A DNA stretch of 64,000 nt from Psychrobacter submarinus (GTDB lineage: Bacteria; Pseudomonadota; Gammaproteobacteria; Pseudomonadales; Moraxellaceae): contig NZ_CAJHBQ010000004.1 in the NCBI RefSeq assembly GCF_904846685.1, positions 62,001 through 126,000 on the forward strand. The letters are read 5' to 3'. Position numbers and translations under genes: made by a program. Shown in pieces: positions 9,430 to 18,766 of the stretch (its first letter is position 1; the number at the start of each line of letters is the position of its first letter). The notes under the pieces are model-generated. The model had not been told where the DNA came from and did not search any database. It saw nothing but the letters and a program-made list of their open reading frames with translations.

Positions 9430-9834
9430 CTAATGCTGCACCCGCATGCGCGCTCGGTTGTTTGCTATGGTTTTAGCGCCGATACCTTTTACTTTCTCTA
9501 GCTCATCAACGCTTGTAAACGGGCCAAACATCTCACGATACAGAATAATGGCTTGCGCTTTACTGCTACCAATACCGTCAAGCGTTACCAGCTCGCCCTC
9601 GCTAGCACTATTGATATTGACCACGGCCTGCTCACGCGCTTGCGTTTCATAATTCTCTTGCGCTAATAGATACTCATAAGCCTGCTTTGGATCTGCATAA
9701 CAAACCGCTGCTTGCACCTTAATTATCATAAAGCATAGGATTAAAACAGACAAAATAGCACTTGACTCAAGGCGTGAGCGTTTATTATGGTTTTGCACAC
9801 CTCGATAGTTGATAAGCTTATAAAGCGCGTTCAT
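9430..9834 (-). CDS. comEA: ComEA-like helix-hairpin-helix DNA-binding protein
   Basis: Small exported HhH protein of the ComEA type, the periplasmic DNA receptor that pulls transforming DNA through the outer membrane. The C-terminal domain shows the family pattern VNINSASEGELVTLDGIGSSKAQAI followed by a second hairpin VKGIGAKTI. An N-terminal hydrophobic segment (AILSVLILCFMIIKVQAA) fits a signal peptide or anchor. I use ATG at 9834, which gives 134 aa and overlaps the mazG end by 17 bp; the frame extends further upstream inside mazG. A natural-competence role is inferred from the family and from competence being common in Moraxellaceae. Confidence 0.8.
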   Translation of the reverse strand: MNALYKLINYRGVQNHNKRSRLESSAILSVLILCFMIIKVQAAVCYADPKQAYEYLLAQENYETQAREQAVVNINSASEGELVTLDGIGSSKAQAIILYREMFGPFTSVDELEKVKGIGAKTIANNRARMRVQH

Positions 9835-10717
9835 GTTGTTTGGCGGACTCCCAAAGTGCATCCATCTCATCGATATCGCTCTCTTCCAAGCTTTTACCAC
9901 GAGCTTGCAGCTGATCTTCGATATAACCAAAGCGCGACTTAAATTTATGAACGCAAGTTAAAGTCGCCGCTTCTGCATCAAGATTGAGCTTACGCGCAAC
10001 ATTGACTAAGGCAAAGACACAATCACCAAGCTCTTTTTCAATATCACTACTATTGGCTTTTATCTCAGCCTTGGACTTGCCGGTAATTTCAGTTTTTAAT
10101 TCATCGATCTCTTCTTCTAGCTTTTCAAACGCGCCTGCCACTCCTTCCCAATCAAAGCCTAACTTTGACGCTTGGCTTTGTACTGACTGCGCTTGCATCA
10201 GCGCACTACCTGCCTTCGTCGCATCCAAACGCCGACGCGGTTTGCCCCGCGCTTCGTCGACTCGCCGCTCCTCCGCCTTTATCTCATCCCAGCGCGCTTT
10301 TACCGCAGCCTCGTCTTTAAGACTCTCCGCTTCAAACACATGCGGATGACGACGAATTAACTTCTGTTGCAAAGTGGTAATCACATCACTCATATCAAAA
10401 CGCCCTTGCTCCGCATAAAGCTGACAGTGAAAAATCACTTGCAATAACACATCGCCAAGCTCGCCTTTGATATCCTCATCGTCATCAGTCTGCACCGCCG
10501 CGCCAAGCTCGTACGCTTCCTCTATCGCATAAGGGATCAGGCTGTGATTGGTTTGCTTTTTATCCCAAGGACAATCGCGCCGCAGCCGTGCCATTAAAGC
10601 CAGTAAATCGCCTAATTCACCGGTGGCAGTGGGTGTGTCTTTTACCGGCTGCGGTGGTAAGGTTTTAGTCTGATATTCATTAACTTGTGAATTATTATCA
10701 TCGATAGTCATAACCAT
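9818..10717 (-). CDS. mazG: Nucleoside triphosphate pyrophosphohydrolase MazG
   Basis: Hydrolyses (d)NTPs to NMP and pyrophosphate, a house-cleaning enzyme. Two MazG domains are visible: the N-terminal one with AIEEAYELGAAV and ELGDVLLQVIFH (the EExxE...ExxD metal site), and the C-terminal one with LEEEIDELKTEI and EKELGDCVFALVNVAR. Length of about 299 aa is slightly above the usual 260-280, with an acidic/polar N-terminal extension. ATG at 10717 follows an AAGAG box; GTG 10723 and ATG 10711 are alternatives. It overlaps the comEA-like gene, so the two are probably co-transcribed. Confidence 0.93.
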   Translation of the reverse strand: MVMTIDDNNSQVNEYQTKTLPPQPVKDTPTATGELGDLLALMARLRRDCPWDKKQTNHSLIPYAIEEAYELGAAVQTDDDEDIKGELGDVLLQVIFHCQLYAEQGRFDMSDVITTLQQKLIRRHPHVFEAESLKDEAAVKARWDEIKAEERRVDEARGKPRRRLDATKAGSALMQAQSVQSQASKLGFDWEGVAGAFEKLEEEIDELKTEITGKSKAEIKANSSDIEKELGDCVFALVNVARKLNLDAEAATLTCVHKFKSRFGYIEDQLQARGKSLEESDIDEMDALWESAKQHERAL

Positions 10718-10840
10718 AGTCACTCTTATTTTTATCGTTTAACACTAATTACTTAAAGCCGCTTACAAGTTAGTGTACCATTGAATGCTTATTGAAGAAT
10801 AACAATGCTTTTCACTTTTAAGCCTAGGAATATCTGTTTT

Positions 10841-12313
10841 ATGTCTACTGTCAATACTACCAGCTACCAGCCTACGACTACCTTCGATCCCATCACTATC
10901 GGCTCGTTTAAAGCCTACGATATTCGCGGCGAGCTTGGCGTGACTCTCGATGAAGACATAGCCTACCGCATTGGTCGCGCCTTCGCGCAAATTTTATCGC
11001 AGCGTATTGATGATGACGCTGAGTTAGAAACATTAAAAAAAGCAGTGGTCATAGGCTGCGACATCCGCGACTCCAGCGAAGCCCTAAAACAAGCGACTAT
11101 CGCCGGTATATTGGATGCCGGTGTTAATATTATCGATTTAGGAATGACCGGCACCGAAGAGGTGTATTTTGCTACTAGCCATTACCAAGCGTTAGGCGGT
11201 ATCGAAGTCACCGCGAGTCATAATCCAATTAACTACAATGGTCTAAAGTTGGTTAAGGAGCACTCAAAACCCATAAGTGCGGACGATGGCTTAGCTGAGA
11301 TTCAAGCCTTGGCTGAGTCGGGTGACTTTGCTGCGATCAAGCAAAAAGGCGAATTGGCAATACTAACGGATAAAAGCGCTTACATCGATCACGTGATTGG
11401 CTTTATCGATATCGACAAGCTCAAACCGTTAAAAATAGTGATTAATTCAGGTAATGGTAGCGCCGGTCCCGTCGTTGATTTACTGATTGATAAACTCGTG
11501 CAAGCTGACGCGCCTATTGAGATCATCAAACTGCACCACAAGCCTGACGGCAGCTTCCCTAATGGTATTCCTAATCCAATGATCTTAGTCAACAGAGAGT
11601 CCACTCGCCAAGCGGTATTAGACAATAAGGCTCATGTAGGCATTGCCTTTGACGGTGATTTTGATCGTTGCTTCTTATTCGATGAGACCGGCGAGTTTGT
11701 CGACGGTAGTTATGTGGTCGGTATGCTCGCGCAGGCCTTTCTTAATAAGTACCCAAATGAGTCCATCGTTTATGATCCGCGCGTTATTTATAACACCGAA
11801 GCGGTGATTGACGATCTCGGTGGCAAGGCAGTGATCAGTAAGTCAGGGCACTCTTTTATCAAGCAAGTCATGCGTGAGTCCGGAGCGATTTATGGCGGCG
11901 AGATGTCGGCGCACCATTATTTCCGCGATTTCTTTTATTGCGATAGCGGTATGATTCCGTGGCTGTTGACTATTGAGCTGTTATCAATTACGGGTAAAAG
12001 CTTATCAGAACTCGTCAACGGTTACATCAGCGCTTATCCAAGCTCAGGCGAGCTGAATTTTCGCTTAACCACGCATGATGCGCAGGCGATTATTGAGAAT
12101 ATAGAAAGTAGATTTGCAGATGAAAAACCCCGTAAATCTACTCTAGATGGGCTTAGTCTTGACTTTGGCGATTGGCGTTTTAATTTGCGGGCTTCCAATA
12201 CTGAACCCTTAATTCGGCTCAATATAGAGACTCGTGGCGATAAGGGTTTACTAAAAACCAAAATCAATGAGATTGAGGACTGGCTAGCTCAGCAAGGAGC
12301 GGTTCCGGCTTAA
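10841..12313 (+). CDS. algC: Phosphomannomutase/phosphoglucomutase (AlgC/ManB type)
   Basis: Interconverts hexose-6-phosphate and hexose-1-phosphate, feeding nucleotide-sugar synthesis. The alpha-D-phosphohexomutase signature is present: FKAYDIRGELG near the N-terminus, active-site serine in TASHNP (residues 124-129), metal loop FDGDFDRC, sugar-binding GGEMSAHHYF, and C-terminal phosphate loop RASNTEP. ATG at 10841 is chosen because AGGA lies 10 nt upstream. It converges with the Ugd-like/pgi/galU/galE block, the same relative arrangement as pgm at the end of Acinetobacter capsule loci. Mannose against glucose preference cannot be read from the sequence. Confidence 0.92.
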   Translation: MSTVNTTSYQPTTTFDPITIGSFKAYDIRGELGVTLDEDIAYRIGRAFAQILSQRIDDDAELETLKKAVVIGCDIRDSSEALKQATIAGILDAGVNIIDLGMTGTEEVYFATSHYQALGGIEVTASHNPINYNGLKLVKEHSKPISADDGLAEIQALAESGDFAAIKQKGELAILTDKSAYIDHVIGFIDIDKLKPLKIVINSGNGSAGPVVDLLIDKLVQADAPIEIIKLHHKPDGSFPNGIPNPMILVNRESTRQAVLDNKAHVGIAFDGDFDRCFLFDETGEFVDGSYVVGMLAQAFLNKYPNESIVYDPRVIYNTEAVIDDLGGKAVISKSGHSFIKQVMRESGAIYGGEMSAHHYFRDFFYCDSGMIPWLLTIELLSITGKSLSELVNGYISAYPSSGELNFRLTTHDAQAIIENIESRFADEKPRKSTLDGLSLDFGDWRFNLRASNTEPLIRLNIETRGDKGLLKTKINEIEDWLAQQGAVPA

Positions 12314-12481
12314 TATAGTCGAACCACTATTAAAGTGTTACAGCGTTAGACTCGTTTAGCCTACTACTACTGTAGTACTTGCACTCGTCTGCCTTGTACC
12401 ACTTTTAATATTGATTGACTATAACGGATTAGGCAACGTTCATGCGAAAAGATAGAGTCATACAATCTGTGTTTCTAGTTT

Positions 12482-12507
12482 GTAGGCTGGAGTAAAACCC
12501 AGCCTAC
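12482..12507. terminator. Hairpin between the convergent algC and Ugd-like genes
   Basis: Perfect 9-bp inverted repeat GTAGGCTGG / CCAGCCTAC with an 8-nt loop lies between two convergent genes. It lacks a T tract, so it may be a weak bidirectional terminator or a dispersed palindrome. The core GGCTGG/CCAGCC resembles the GCTGGGTT word downstream of folA. Confidence 0.4.
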
Positions 12508-12550
12508 GCCAATCAAATGCTTCCTTTACAACTAGGATAGTCTTGTGGCC

Positions 12551-13927
12551 TTATTTCGCACGCCCAATACCTGTATAAGCGCCGACAAGCGCGTTTATTT
12601 GTGGGCGTGATAAAGCATTTTGTGCATCAAATATCGGCATAGCGAATTGGTTGAGCTGCGCGATGTCTAGCTGGTGCTGCGGCGATAGGCTAATAATAAA
12701 AATCGCCTGCGCGTAAGCGAGCTGCTCATAAGGACTATCAAGCAGTTGTAGCAGTGGCTGCTGCCCATAGTCCTTGGCAAGCGAGCTTTTGGCTTTATCA
12801 CTATAGACTAAGGTTTTAATGTTATAAGACCATAGTAGCGCCAGTAGCGGATGGATAGCTGAGCCTGTGGTACGCCCTGAGCCTGACTTATAGCTACCGC
12901 CCCAAATCATCACGGTTTTGTTATCTATAAAACCATCATAATGCTGCCAGAATTTGCGGAAAATCAGCTCTTTTTGGTCATCATTGATGTGCAGTACTGA
13001 CTGCAGTAAAGGCATATTGACGCTATTGTCTTGCGATGATTGCTGCAGCTTGTCAAGCTCAGTTGGTAGCGTATGGCCGCCAAAGCCCCAGCCTGCCTGC
13101 AGATAGCTACTGCCTACCCGTGCGTCTAACCCCATAATACGGCTGACTTGACCGATATCCACTTGTTGACTGTCCGCTAAGCGCGATAGCTCATTCATAA
13201 AGCTCACTCTCGTCGCTAGCATCGCCATAATACTGCTACGCGCAAACTCGATAGTGGCAATATCAGCATGATGATAAGCGCGAGCATATTGTAGTAACGG
13301 CTGCAGCACAGTTAGCTGATGACTACTCTCAGGCGTTTTTTCGCCCAACAGCCACAGCGAGGGTTTGAGCATTGAGCTGTAAGCCTCACCATCTTGCAAA
13401 AACACAAACGGCACATAATAAACCCAAGCGCGCTGCAAGCTGTCTGCTAACTTCGTGATATGACCGAGCTTTTCGATACCACTCATAATAACGGGCGTCG
13501 TCTGCTGCTGACTATGATTAAAGGCCATTACCCAGTTATCATCTGTCCAAACGCTTTTGATACTCTCCAAAAATAACCAATAGCAACTGACTGATAAGGG
13601 CGTCGCTTTTTGTTCGTCTAGCGATTGGCCAACTTTGCCTTCATAACTTTGAATAAGCTCATCCGCGCTAGCCGGTAATGCACATTGAACGATTTGCTGC
13701 TGCTGTCCATATAGCTGCCATAATGCCTGTAAATGTCGCTCAAAGCCATACTGCTCAACTTGCTGCACTAACAAGTCTAAATCGGCATAAATGTGCACCT
13801 GATGATCTAGGCTCGCTAACACCACCGCGCTAGTAATGGCTTCGATACTATGACCGATGATCACGCAGACCTCAGATGACTTGTCGTTCAATGTGTGATC
13901 ATTATTAACAGCAGACTCAGAGCTCAT
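12551..13927 (-). CDS. UDP-glucose dehydrogenase-like protein lacking catalytic residues (probable pseudoenzyme)
   Basis: 458 aa with the overall layout of UDP-glucose/GDP-mannose dehydrogenases: N-terminal Rossmann-like region (residues 20-50), central dimerisation helix (ATRVSFMNELSRLADS), GLDARVGSSYLQAGWGFGG segment and C-terminal substrate-binding domain (VMIWGGSYKSGSGRT). Key residues are replaced. The nucleophilic Cys of the GFGGSCFPKD motif is Thr286 (GFGGHTLPTE), the PEFLxEG glutamate is lost (PFVFLQDG), the Asn of the KxxxN helix is Met, and the GxGYVG dinucleotide loop is IGHSIEA. The frame is intact with a good ribosome site (AAGGGA), so it is not an obvious decaying pseudogene. 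Position matches ugd in Acinetobacter capsule-end blocks. Dehydrogenase activity is doubtful. Confidence 0.75.
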   Translation of the reverse strand: MSSESAVNNDHTLNDKSSEVCVIIGHSIEAITSAVVLASLDHQVHIYADLDLLVQQVEQYGFERHLQALWQLYGQQQQIVQCALPASADELIQSYEGKVGQSLDEQKATPLSVSCYWLFLESIKSVWTDDNWVMAFNHSQQQTTPVIMSGIEKLGHITKLADSLQRAWVYYVPFVFLQDGEAYSSMLKPSLWLLGEKTPESSHQLTVLQPLLQYARAYHHADIATIEFARSSIMAMLATRVSFMNELSRLADSQQVDIGQVSRIMGLDARVGSSYLQAGWGFGGHTLPTELDKLQQSSQDNSVNMPLLQSVLHINDDQKELIFRKFWQHYDGFIDNKTVMIWGGSYKSGSGRTTGSAIHPLLALLWSYNIKTLVYSDKAKSSLAKDYGQQPLLQLLDSPYEQLAYAQAIFIISLSPQHQLDIAQLNQFAMPIFDAQNALSRPQINALVGAYTGIGRAK

Positions 13928-13997
13928 AGCATTCCCTTAATTATCGTTTTCTCAGCCGCAAAGTCGACTCTCATTTCTATACTTTGTCTTGCCACCG

Positions 13998-15677
13998 TTA
14001 TTCAAATAACTGCTTGATATGCGCAAGGAGCTGATTGGTAGAGCTATCAAAAGGCGCGGTGCTGTCTTGTTGCATTGCCTGATAGACAGTTTCGGCCATC
14101 TGCTTACCCATCTCAACCCCCCACTGATCAAAAGGGTTGACGTCCCATATACTCGCCATCACGTAGACCTTATGCTCATATAAAGCAATCAGCTCGCCTA
14201 AACTATGTGGGGTCAGCTCATCGAGCAGCAAGGTCGTAGAAGGCTGATTGCCGCGATAATGCTTGTATTTATCCGTAGTACAAACCGTCGTACAAACCGT
14301 CGTACTGACAGCAGCGACAGCAGCGTTACCGAAGGCTAATACTCGGCTCTGCGCCAAACAGTTAGATAAAGACAACTCATGCTGATGCTGTAGTGAGCTG
14401 TTTTGCACGTCATCACTATAGTGACGCACGCAAGCGATAAAGTCGCAAGAGACATGCTGAGTGCCCTGATGTAGCAGTTGATAAAACGCGTGCTGGGCAT
14501 TGGAGCCAATCTCGCCCCATAAAATCGGGCAAGTATCATAGTCGATATGAGTACCGTCATGTGTCACTGACTTACCGTTACTCTCCATCTCCAGCTGAGT
14601 CAAGTAGCTTGGCAGGTACTCAAGCCGACCATCGTAAGGCAAGACGGTATGCGCGTGTATCTGTAAAAAGGTACTATTCCAAACCGCAAGCAAGCCTAAT
14701 AGCACTGGTAGATTGTCTTTGAAGTCCGCGCTAGCAAAGTGCTGATCCATACTATGAGCGCCAGCGAGCAGTTCACGAAACTGACTCATACCGATACGAA
14801 TGGCAATCGCCAGCCCAATCGCTGACCATAAAGAAAAGCGACCACCGACCCATTCCCAAAGCTGCAGCTGATGCTCAGGATGAATGCCCCATGCCGTCAT
14901 CTTGGCGCTGTTGGCAGAGATACCGATGAAGTGACGGCGCAGCACGCTATTTTGCGAGCCTGAATATAGAGCCGCTGTCGTTAATAACCAAGACAGTGCT
15001 GTTTGGGCGTTAGATAGCGTATCAACGGTGCCAAAAGATTTAGAAGAGATGATAAATAGCGTCGTCTCAGCATCTAAACGTTTTAGCAAGTTATCGAGCT
15101 GCGAGCCATCCATATTAGAGACAAAATGCACGATAATATCTGTATCAGCCCACTCATCTAGCGCAGACGTTGCCATTAGTGGGCCTAAGTCTGAACCACC
15201 GACGCCGATATTGACCACATCAGTGATGGCTTTACCCGAAAACCCGCGCCAAGTACCATTACGAATCCGCGCCGATAAACGCTCAACTTGCTGTAAGCTG
15301 TGATGCACATCACTGACCACGTCCTGCTCATTGACGACTAACTCTGCGCCCTCAGGCAATCGCAGCGCAGTATGTAGTGCCGCACGCTCTTCGCTAGTAT
15401 TGACCATAGCGCCTTGTAGCAAATCTTTGATACGCGCTGTTAGCTCACAGCTCTCAGTCAAATGTAACAAACTTGCTAATACCGACTCATCGATACATTG
15501 CTTGCTATAATCCATATACAGGCTGCCTGCCTGCGCGCAAAAGCGCTGCGCTCGACTGCTATCCTCTGCAAACAGCTCCGCTATCGACCACTTCTGCTTC
15601 GCTAACGTTTGCAACTGTTGCCAATACTCAGAGTCGCGAGCACTGCTATAAATGTTATTGGCACTCATATCGTTCAT
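13998..15677 (-). CDS. pgi: Glucose-6-phosphate isomerase
   Basis: Interconverts glucose-6-P and fructose-6-P. The 559-aa protein contains DYSKQCI near the N-terminus, NIGVGGSDLGPLM, the sugar-phosphate loop FIISSKSFGTVDT, GGRFSLWSAIGL and the C-terminal signature NPFDQWGVEMGKQMAE. It begins 3 bp after the galU stop, so the genes are translationally close and co-transcribed. A short duplicated stretch (VCTTVCTT, encoded by a 12-bp tandem repeat near 14277-14302) forms a local insertion. It channels carbon into the neighbouring UDP-sugar genes. Confidence 0.96.
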   Translation of the reverse strand: MNDMSANNIYSSARDSEYWQQLQTLAKQKWSIAELFAEDSSRAQRFCAQAGSLYMDYSKQCIDESVLASLLHLTESCELTARIKDLLQGAMVNTSEERAALHTALRLPEGAELVVNEQDVVSDVHHSLQQVERLSARIRNGTWRGFSGKAITDVVNIGVGGSDLGPLMATSALDEWADTDIIVHFVSNMDGSQLDNLLKRLDAETTLFIISSKSFGTVDTLSNAQTALSWLLTTAALYSGSQNSVLRRHFIGISANSAKMTAWGIHPEHQLQLWEWVGGRFSLWSAIGLAIAIRIGMSQFRELLAGAHSMDQHFASADFKDNLPVLLGLLAVWNSTFLQIHAHTVLPYDGRLEYLPSYLTQLEMESNGKSVTHDGTHIDYDTCPILWGEIGSNAQHAFYQLLHQGTQHVSCDFIACVRHYSDDVQNSSLQHQHELSLSNCLAQSRVLAFGNAAVAAVSTTVCTTVCTTDKYKHYRGNQPSTTLLLDELTPHSLGELIALYEHKVYVMASIWDVNPFDQWGVEMGKQMAETVYQAMQQDSTAPFDSSTNQLLAHIKQLFE

Positions 15678-15680
15678 CAG

Positions 15681-16556
15681 CTACCCTTTAGATGCGAGCT
15701 GCTGCTCAGCAAAGTAAATAAAAGCTTGCATATAAGAGTGCATGTCACCAGCATCGTAGCTATCACCGCGCATAGTGGTGACATTAACACCAGACTCACT
15801 AATCAGCGCATCGATAGCATCGGTTAGCTGAATCTCGCCGCCGACAGAAGCTTTGGTGTTGGCCAAATAGTCAAAGATTTGATTACTAAACACATAACGA
15901 CCCACTACCGCTAGGCGCGACGGCGCATCGGTTAAATCAGGCTTTTCGACAAATCCCGCTACCCCAAAGCTAGCATTACTGTCTGTACTGTCACTGATCT
16001 CAGTAGTGCTATCGACAAGTTTGGCAATGCCATATTTATGGACGTCGCTATCGGCGACTTGCTCAACGAGTATCTGTGAATGCTGATCTTTAACAAATTC
16101 CGCCAACATAAAGGCTAAGTTGTCAGTAGCCATATCGCCAGTAAAGGGATCAAGCACGACATCGGGCAGTAAGACTGCAAAGTCATTGTCACCGACAATG
16201 GGACGCGCTGCTAATACCGCATGACCTAAGCCCAAAGCCCTACCTTGGCGGATCATCGACACGCTGACATCATCCGGTAGCCAGTTGAGACTATCAGCCA
16301 GCTCGTCTTTGCCTTTATGACGTAATTGCGTATCAAGCTCGGCATTTATATCGAAATAGTCTTCAATCGCGCTTTTTTGCGCATGACCGACAAGGACGAT
16401 ATGCTTGATGCCGGCGGCGATAGCTTCCTCGACGACGTAATGAATGGCCGGGCGATTTCCTAAAGGCAATAACTCTTTAGGTACGGACTTGGACAGTGGT
16501 AGCATACGAGTGCCGAAGCCTGCGACAGGAATAACGGCATGGGTTATTTTTTTCAT
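15681..16556 (-). CDS. galU: UTP-glucose-1-phosphate uridylyltransferase
   Basis: Makes UDP-glucose from glucose-1-P and UTP. The 291-aa protein begins with the nucleotidyltransferase motif PVAGFGTRMLPLSK and VPKELLPLGNRPAIHYVVEE, and has LGHAVLAA, LLPDVVLD and the FVEKP segment typical of bacterial GalU. It sits between galE and pgi on the same strand; with algC opposite, the block covers glucose-6-P to UDP-glucose and UDP-galactose. Confidence 0.96.
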   Translation of the reverse strand: MKKITHAVIPVAGFGTRMLPLSKSVPKELLPLGNRPAIHYVVEEAIAAGIKHIVLVGHAQKSAIEDYFDINAELDTQLRHKGKDELADSLNWLPDDVSVSMIRQGRALGLGHAVLAARPIVGDNDFAVLLPDVVLDPFTGDMATDNLAFMLAEFVKDQHSQILVEQVADSDVHKYGIAKLVDSTTEISDSTDSNASFGVAGFVEKPDLTDAPSRLAVVGRYVFSNQIFDYLANTKASVGGEIQLTDAIDALISESGVNVTTMRGDSYDAGDMHSYMQAFIYFAEQQLASKG

Positions 16557-16629
16557 AGATTAATAGTGCTTTTAGTTAGTTTTAAGGCAATATAACGATT
16601 TTTTCTGAGCTGCTCTAGTATAACCGCGT

Positions 16630-17661
16630 CTATTTTGTGTTATAGCCGTCAGGATTCATGCTTTGCCAGCGCCAAGTATCTTCACACATATTAGTAATGG
16701 AAAGCTTAGCTTGCCATCCTAGCAGCTCTTGCGCTTTATCTGCACTAGCATAACAGCTTGCAATGTCACCAGCACGGCGCGCCGCAAACTGATAAGGGAT
16801 ATCTATTTTATTTACTTTACTAAAAGCGTTAACCAACTCCAGAACTGAGCTACCTCTGCCTGTGCCCAAATTAATAGGCAAAAATCCTGCTGCATGAGTC
16901 TGCTGCTGTAAATGATCAAGTGCAGCGACATGGCCTTGTGCCAAATCAGTGACATGAATATAGTCACGCACCCCTGTACCATCGATAGTCGGATAGTCAT
17001 TACCAAAGATACTAAGCTTGTCTCGTCTACCTACAGCTACTTGCGAGATAAAAGGCATCAGGTTATTTGGAATATCGCTTGGATCTTCACCAATTTGTCC
17101 TGACTCGTGCGCTCCTACCGGATTGAAGTATCTAAGAGTAATCAGACTCCACTCTTTGTCTGCTGCTGCTAAATCTTCTAAGACATGTTCAACCGTGAGC
17201 TTGCTTTGGCCATAAGGGTTAGTCGCAGAACGCGGTGAAGTCTCATTGATAGGTAAGGTCTCGGGATCACCATAGACAGTAGCTGAGGAAGAAAAGACTA
17301 AGTTCTTCACGCCAAATTCAGCCATTACTGCAAGTAAAGTGATGGTCCCGCTAACGTTATTGTCATAATACATTAGAGGCTTAGCGACTGACTCGCCTAC
17401 TGCCTTGAGTCCAGCGAAGTGAATCACCCCAAAAAACTCATGCAAGTTAAATATTTCTTTTAGTTTCCCAGCATCACGGATATCACCTTCGATAAATTCG
17501 ATAGACTGTCCAATGAGATTAGAAACGCGATTAATAGCTTCATAGCTGCTATTAGATAAATTGTCGTAAATGACAATCTCATATCCTGACTCGTGCAGAG
17601 CAATACAGGTATGAGTACCAATATACCCAGCACCACCCGTCACTAATATTTTATTTTTCAT
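16630..17661 (-). CDS. galE: UDP-glucose 4-epimerase
   Basis: Interconverts UDP-glucose and UDP-galactose using tightly bound NAD. The 343-aa SDR-fold protein starts with the NAD loop GGAGYIGTHT, has the catalytic SSSATVYG serine region and the YGQSK (YxxxK) pair, then NPVGAHESG and the DYIHVTDLA motif. I use ATG at 17661; a TTG start is in frame at 17673. No clear ribosome site precedes it. The promoter candidate at 17691-17719 would give a leader of only about 25 nt. It heads the galE-galU-pgi-Ugd-like unit. Confidence 0.95.
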   Translation of the reverse strand: MKNKILVTGGAGYIGTHTCIALHESGYEIVIYDNLSNSSYEAINRVSNLIGQSIEFIEGDIRDAGKLKEIFNLHEFFGVIHFAGLKAVGESVAKPLMYYDNNVSGTITLLAVMAEFGVKNLVFSSSATVYGDPETLPINETSPRSATNPYGQSKLTVEHVLEDLAAADKEWSLITLRYFNPVGAHESGQIGEDPSDIPNNLMPFISQVAVGRRDKLSIFGNDYPTIDGTGVRDYIHVTDLAQGHVAALDHLQQQTHAAGFLPINLGTGRGSSVLELVNAFSKVNKIDIPYQFAARRAGDIASCYASADKAQELLGWQAKLSITNMCEDTWRWQSMNPDGYNTK

Positions 17662-17681
17662 AGCAATTTTCAAACATAAAA

Positions 17682-17705
17682 AAACACCCCATTATAGGGG
17701 TGTTT
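17682..17705 (-). terminator. Intrinsic terminator after sucD
   Basis: Perfect 9-bp stem AAACACCCC / GGGGTGTTT with a 6-nt loop, followed on the minus strand by seven T residues. It ends the sucCD transcript just before galE. The loop (ATTATA on plus, TATAAT on minus) is also the -10 box of the galE promoter candidate. Confidence 0.85.
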
Positions 17706-17719
17706 CTCTTACTTCTCAA
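17691..17719 (-). promoter_or_regulatory. Sigma-70 promoter candidate for galE, embedded in the sucD terminator
   Basis: On the minus strand, TTGAGA (17719-17714) is followed after exactly 17 bp by a perfect TATAAT (17696-17691). The predicted start is about 25 nt before the galE ATG. The -10 box is precisely the loop of the terminator hairpin. Match to consensus is 11 of 12 hexamer bases. Confidence 0.7.
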
Positions 17720-17773
17720 CATAGCTTTAGTAGTTGGTTCTTAACTCTTTATCTACTATCAAGAATACCTGAC

Positions 17774-18649
17774 TTACCAGCCAGTAACTTCTTTCAGCTT
17801 ATCACCAATTTTTGATGGGTCACGCGTGTAAGCGATGCCTGCATCTTCAAAGGCCTTAAATTTCTCTTCAGCTGTGCCTTGACCGCCAGAAATGATTGCG
17901 CCAGCATGGCCCATGCGCTTACCAGCAGGTGCTGTGACGCCAGCGATATAGCCGACTACTGGCTTAGTAACGTTGTCTTTAATATAAGCGGCCGCTTCTT
18001 CCTCAGCGGTACCACCGATTTCACCGATAAGTACAATAGCTTCAGTCTGTGGATCGGCCTCAAACAGTTTTAGCGCATCGATCTGGTTCATGCCTGGGAT
18101 AGGGTCACCGCCGATACCGATACAGGTTGACTGACCAAAGCCCAGCTTCGTGGTTTGCGCCACCGCTTCATAAGTTAGCGTACCTGAGCGGGAGATGATA
18201 CCGACTTTACCTGGCAGATGGATGTGACCTGGCATGATACCGATTTTGCACTCGCCTGGCGTGATGACACCTGGGCAGTTCGGACCGACCATACGCACAT
18301 CACCCGCTTCTTCGATATAGCGCTTCGCTTTTAGCATATCGATCGTCGGTACGCCTTCGGTAATGACGATAATCAGCTTAACGCCGGCATCGACCGCTTC
18401 AACGATAGAATCTAGCACAAATGGCGCAGGCACATAAATGACTGACGCATCCGCTTGTGTTTCATCCATTGCTTCTGCCATCGTGTTAAAGACTGGCAGA
18501 CCTAAATGCGTTTGTCCGCCTTTACCTGGGGTTACGCCGCCAACGACTTTAGTGCCATATTCGATCGCTTGCTCAGAATGGAAAGTACCGTTTTTACCGG
18601 TGAAGCCTTGTACTAATACTTTGGTATCTTTATCAATTAATACACTCAT
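17774..18649 (-). CDS. sucD: Succinyl-CoA synthetase alpha subunit
   Basis: With SucC converts succinyl-CoA to succinate with substrate-level NTP formation. The 291-aa protein has the CoA-binding Rossmann domain ([12 protein letters not shown]), the GPNCPG loop, [18 protein letters not shown] and the phospho-histidine loop [14 protein letters not shown] lies 8 nt before the ATG. It follows sucC by 117 bp and ends at a strong terminator, so it closes the TCA cluster. Confidence 0.97.
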   Translation of the reverse strand: MSVLIDKDTKVLVQGFTGKNGTFHSEQAIEYGTKVVGGVTPGKGGQTHLGLPVFNTMAEAMDETQADASVIYVPAPFVLDSIVEAVDAGVKLIIVITEGVPTIDMLKAKRYIEEAGDVRMVGPNCPGVITPGECKIGIMPGHIHLPGKVGIISRSGTLTYEAVAQTTKLGFGQSTCIGIGGDPIPGMNQIDALKLFEADPQTEAIVLIGEIGGTAEEEAAAYIKDNVTKPVVGYIAGVTAPAGKRMGHAGAIISGGQGTAEEKFKAFEDAGIAYTRDPSKIGDKLKEVTGW

Positions 18650-18766
18650 TGTTTTATCCTTGTATTCGCTTGTCTGATAGCTGTTAGTAATAGCGGCTTA
18701 CTCGCTATAGGCAAGCAAGCAGCGACTATTACTGATGAACTCTACTGTTTACCTACTGATGATAAG

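Noticed and set aside
17651..17677. An 8-codon leader ORF (ATG at 17677) overlapping the galE ATG.
   Set aside because: No ribosome site, and it is probably too close to the predicted transcript start; kept only as a note.
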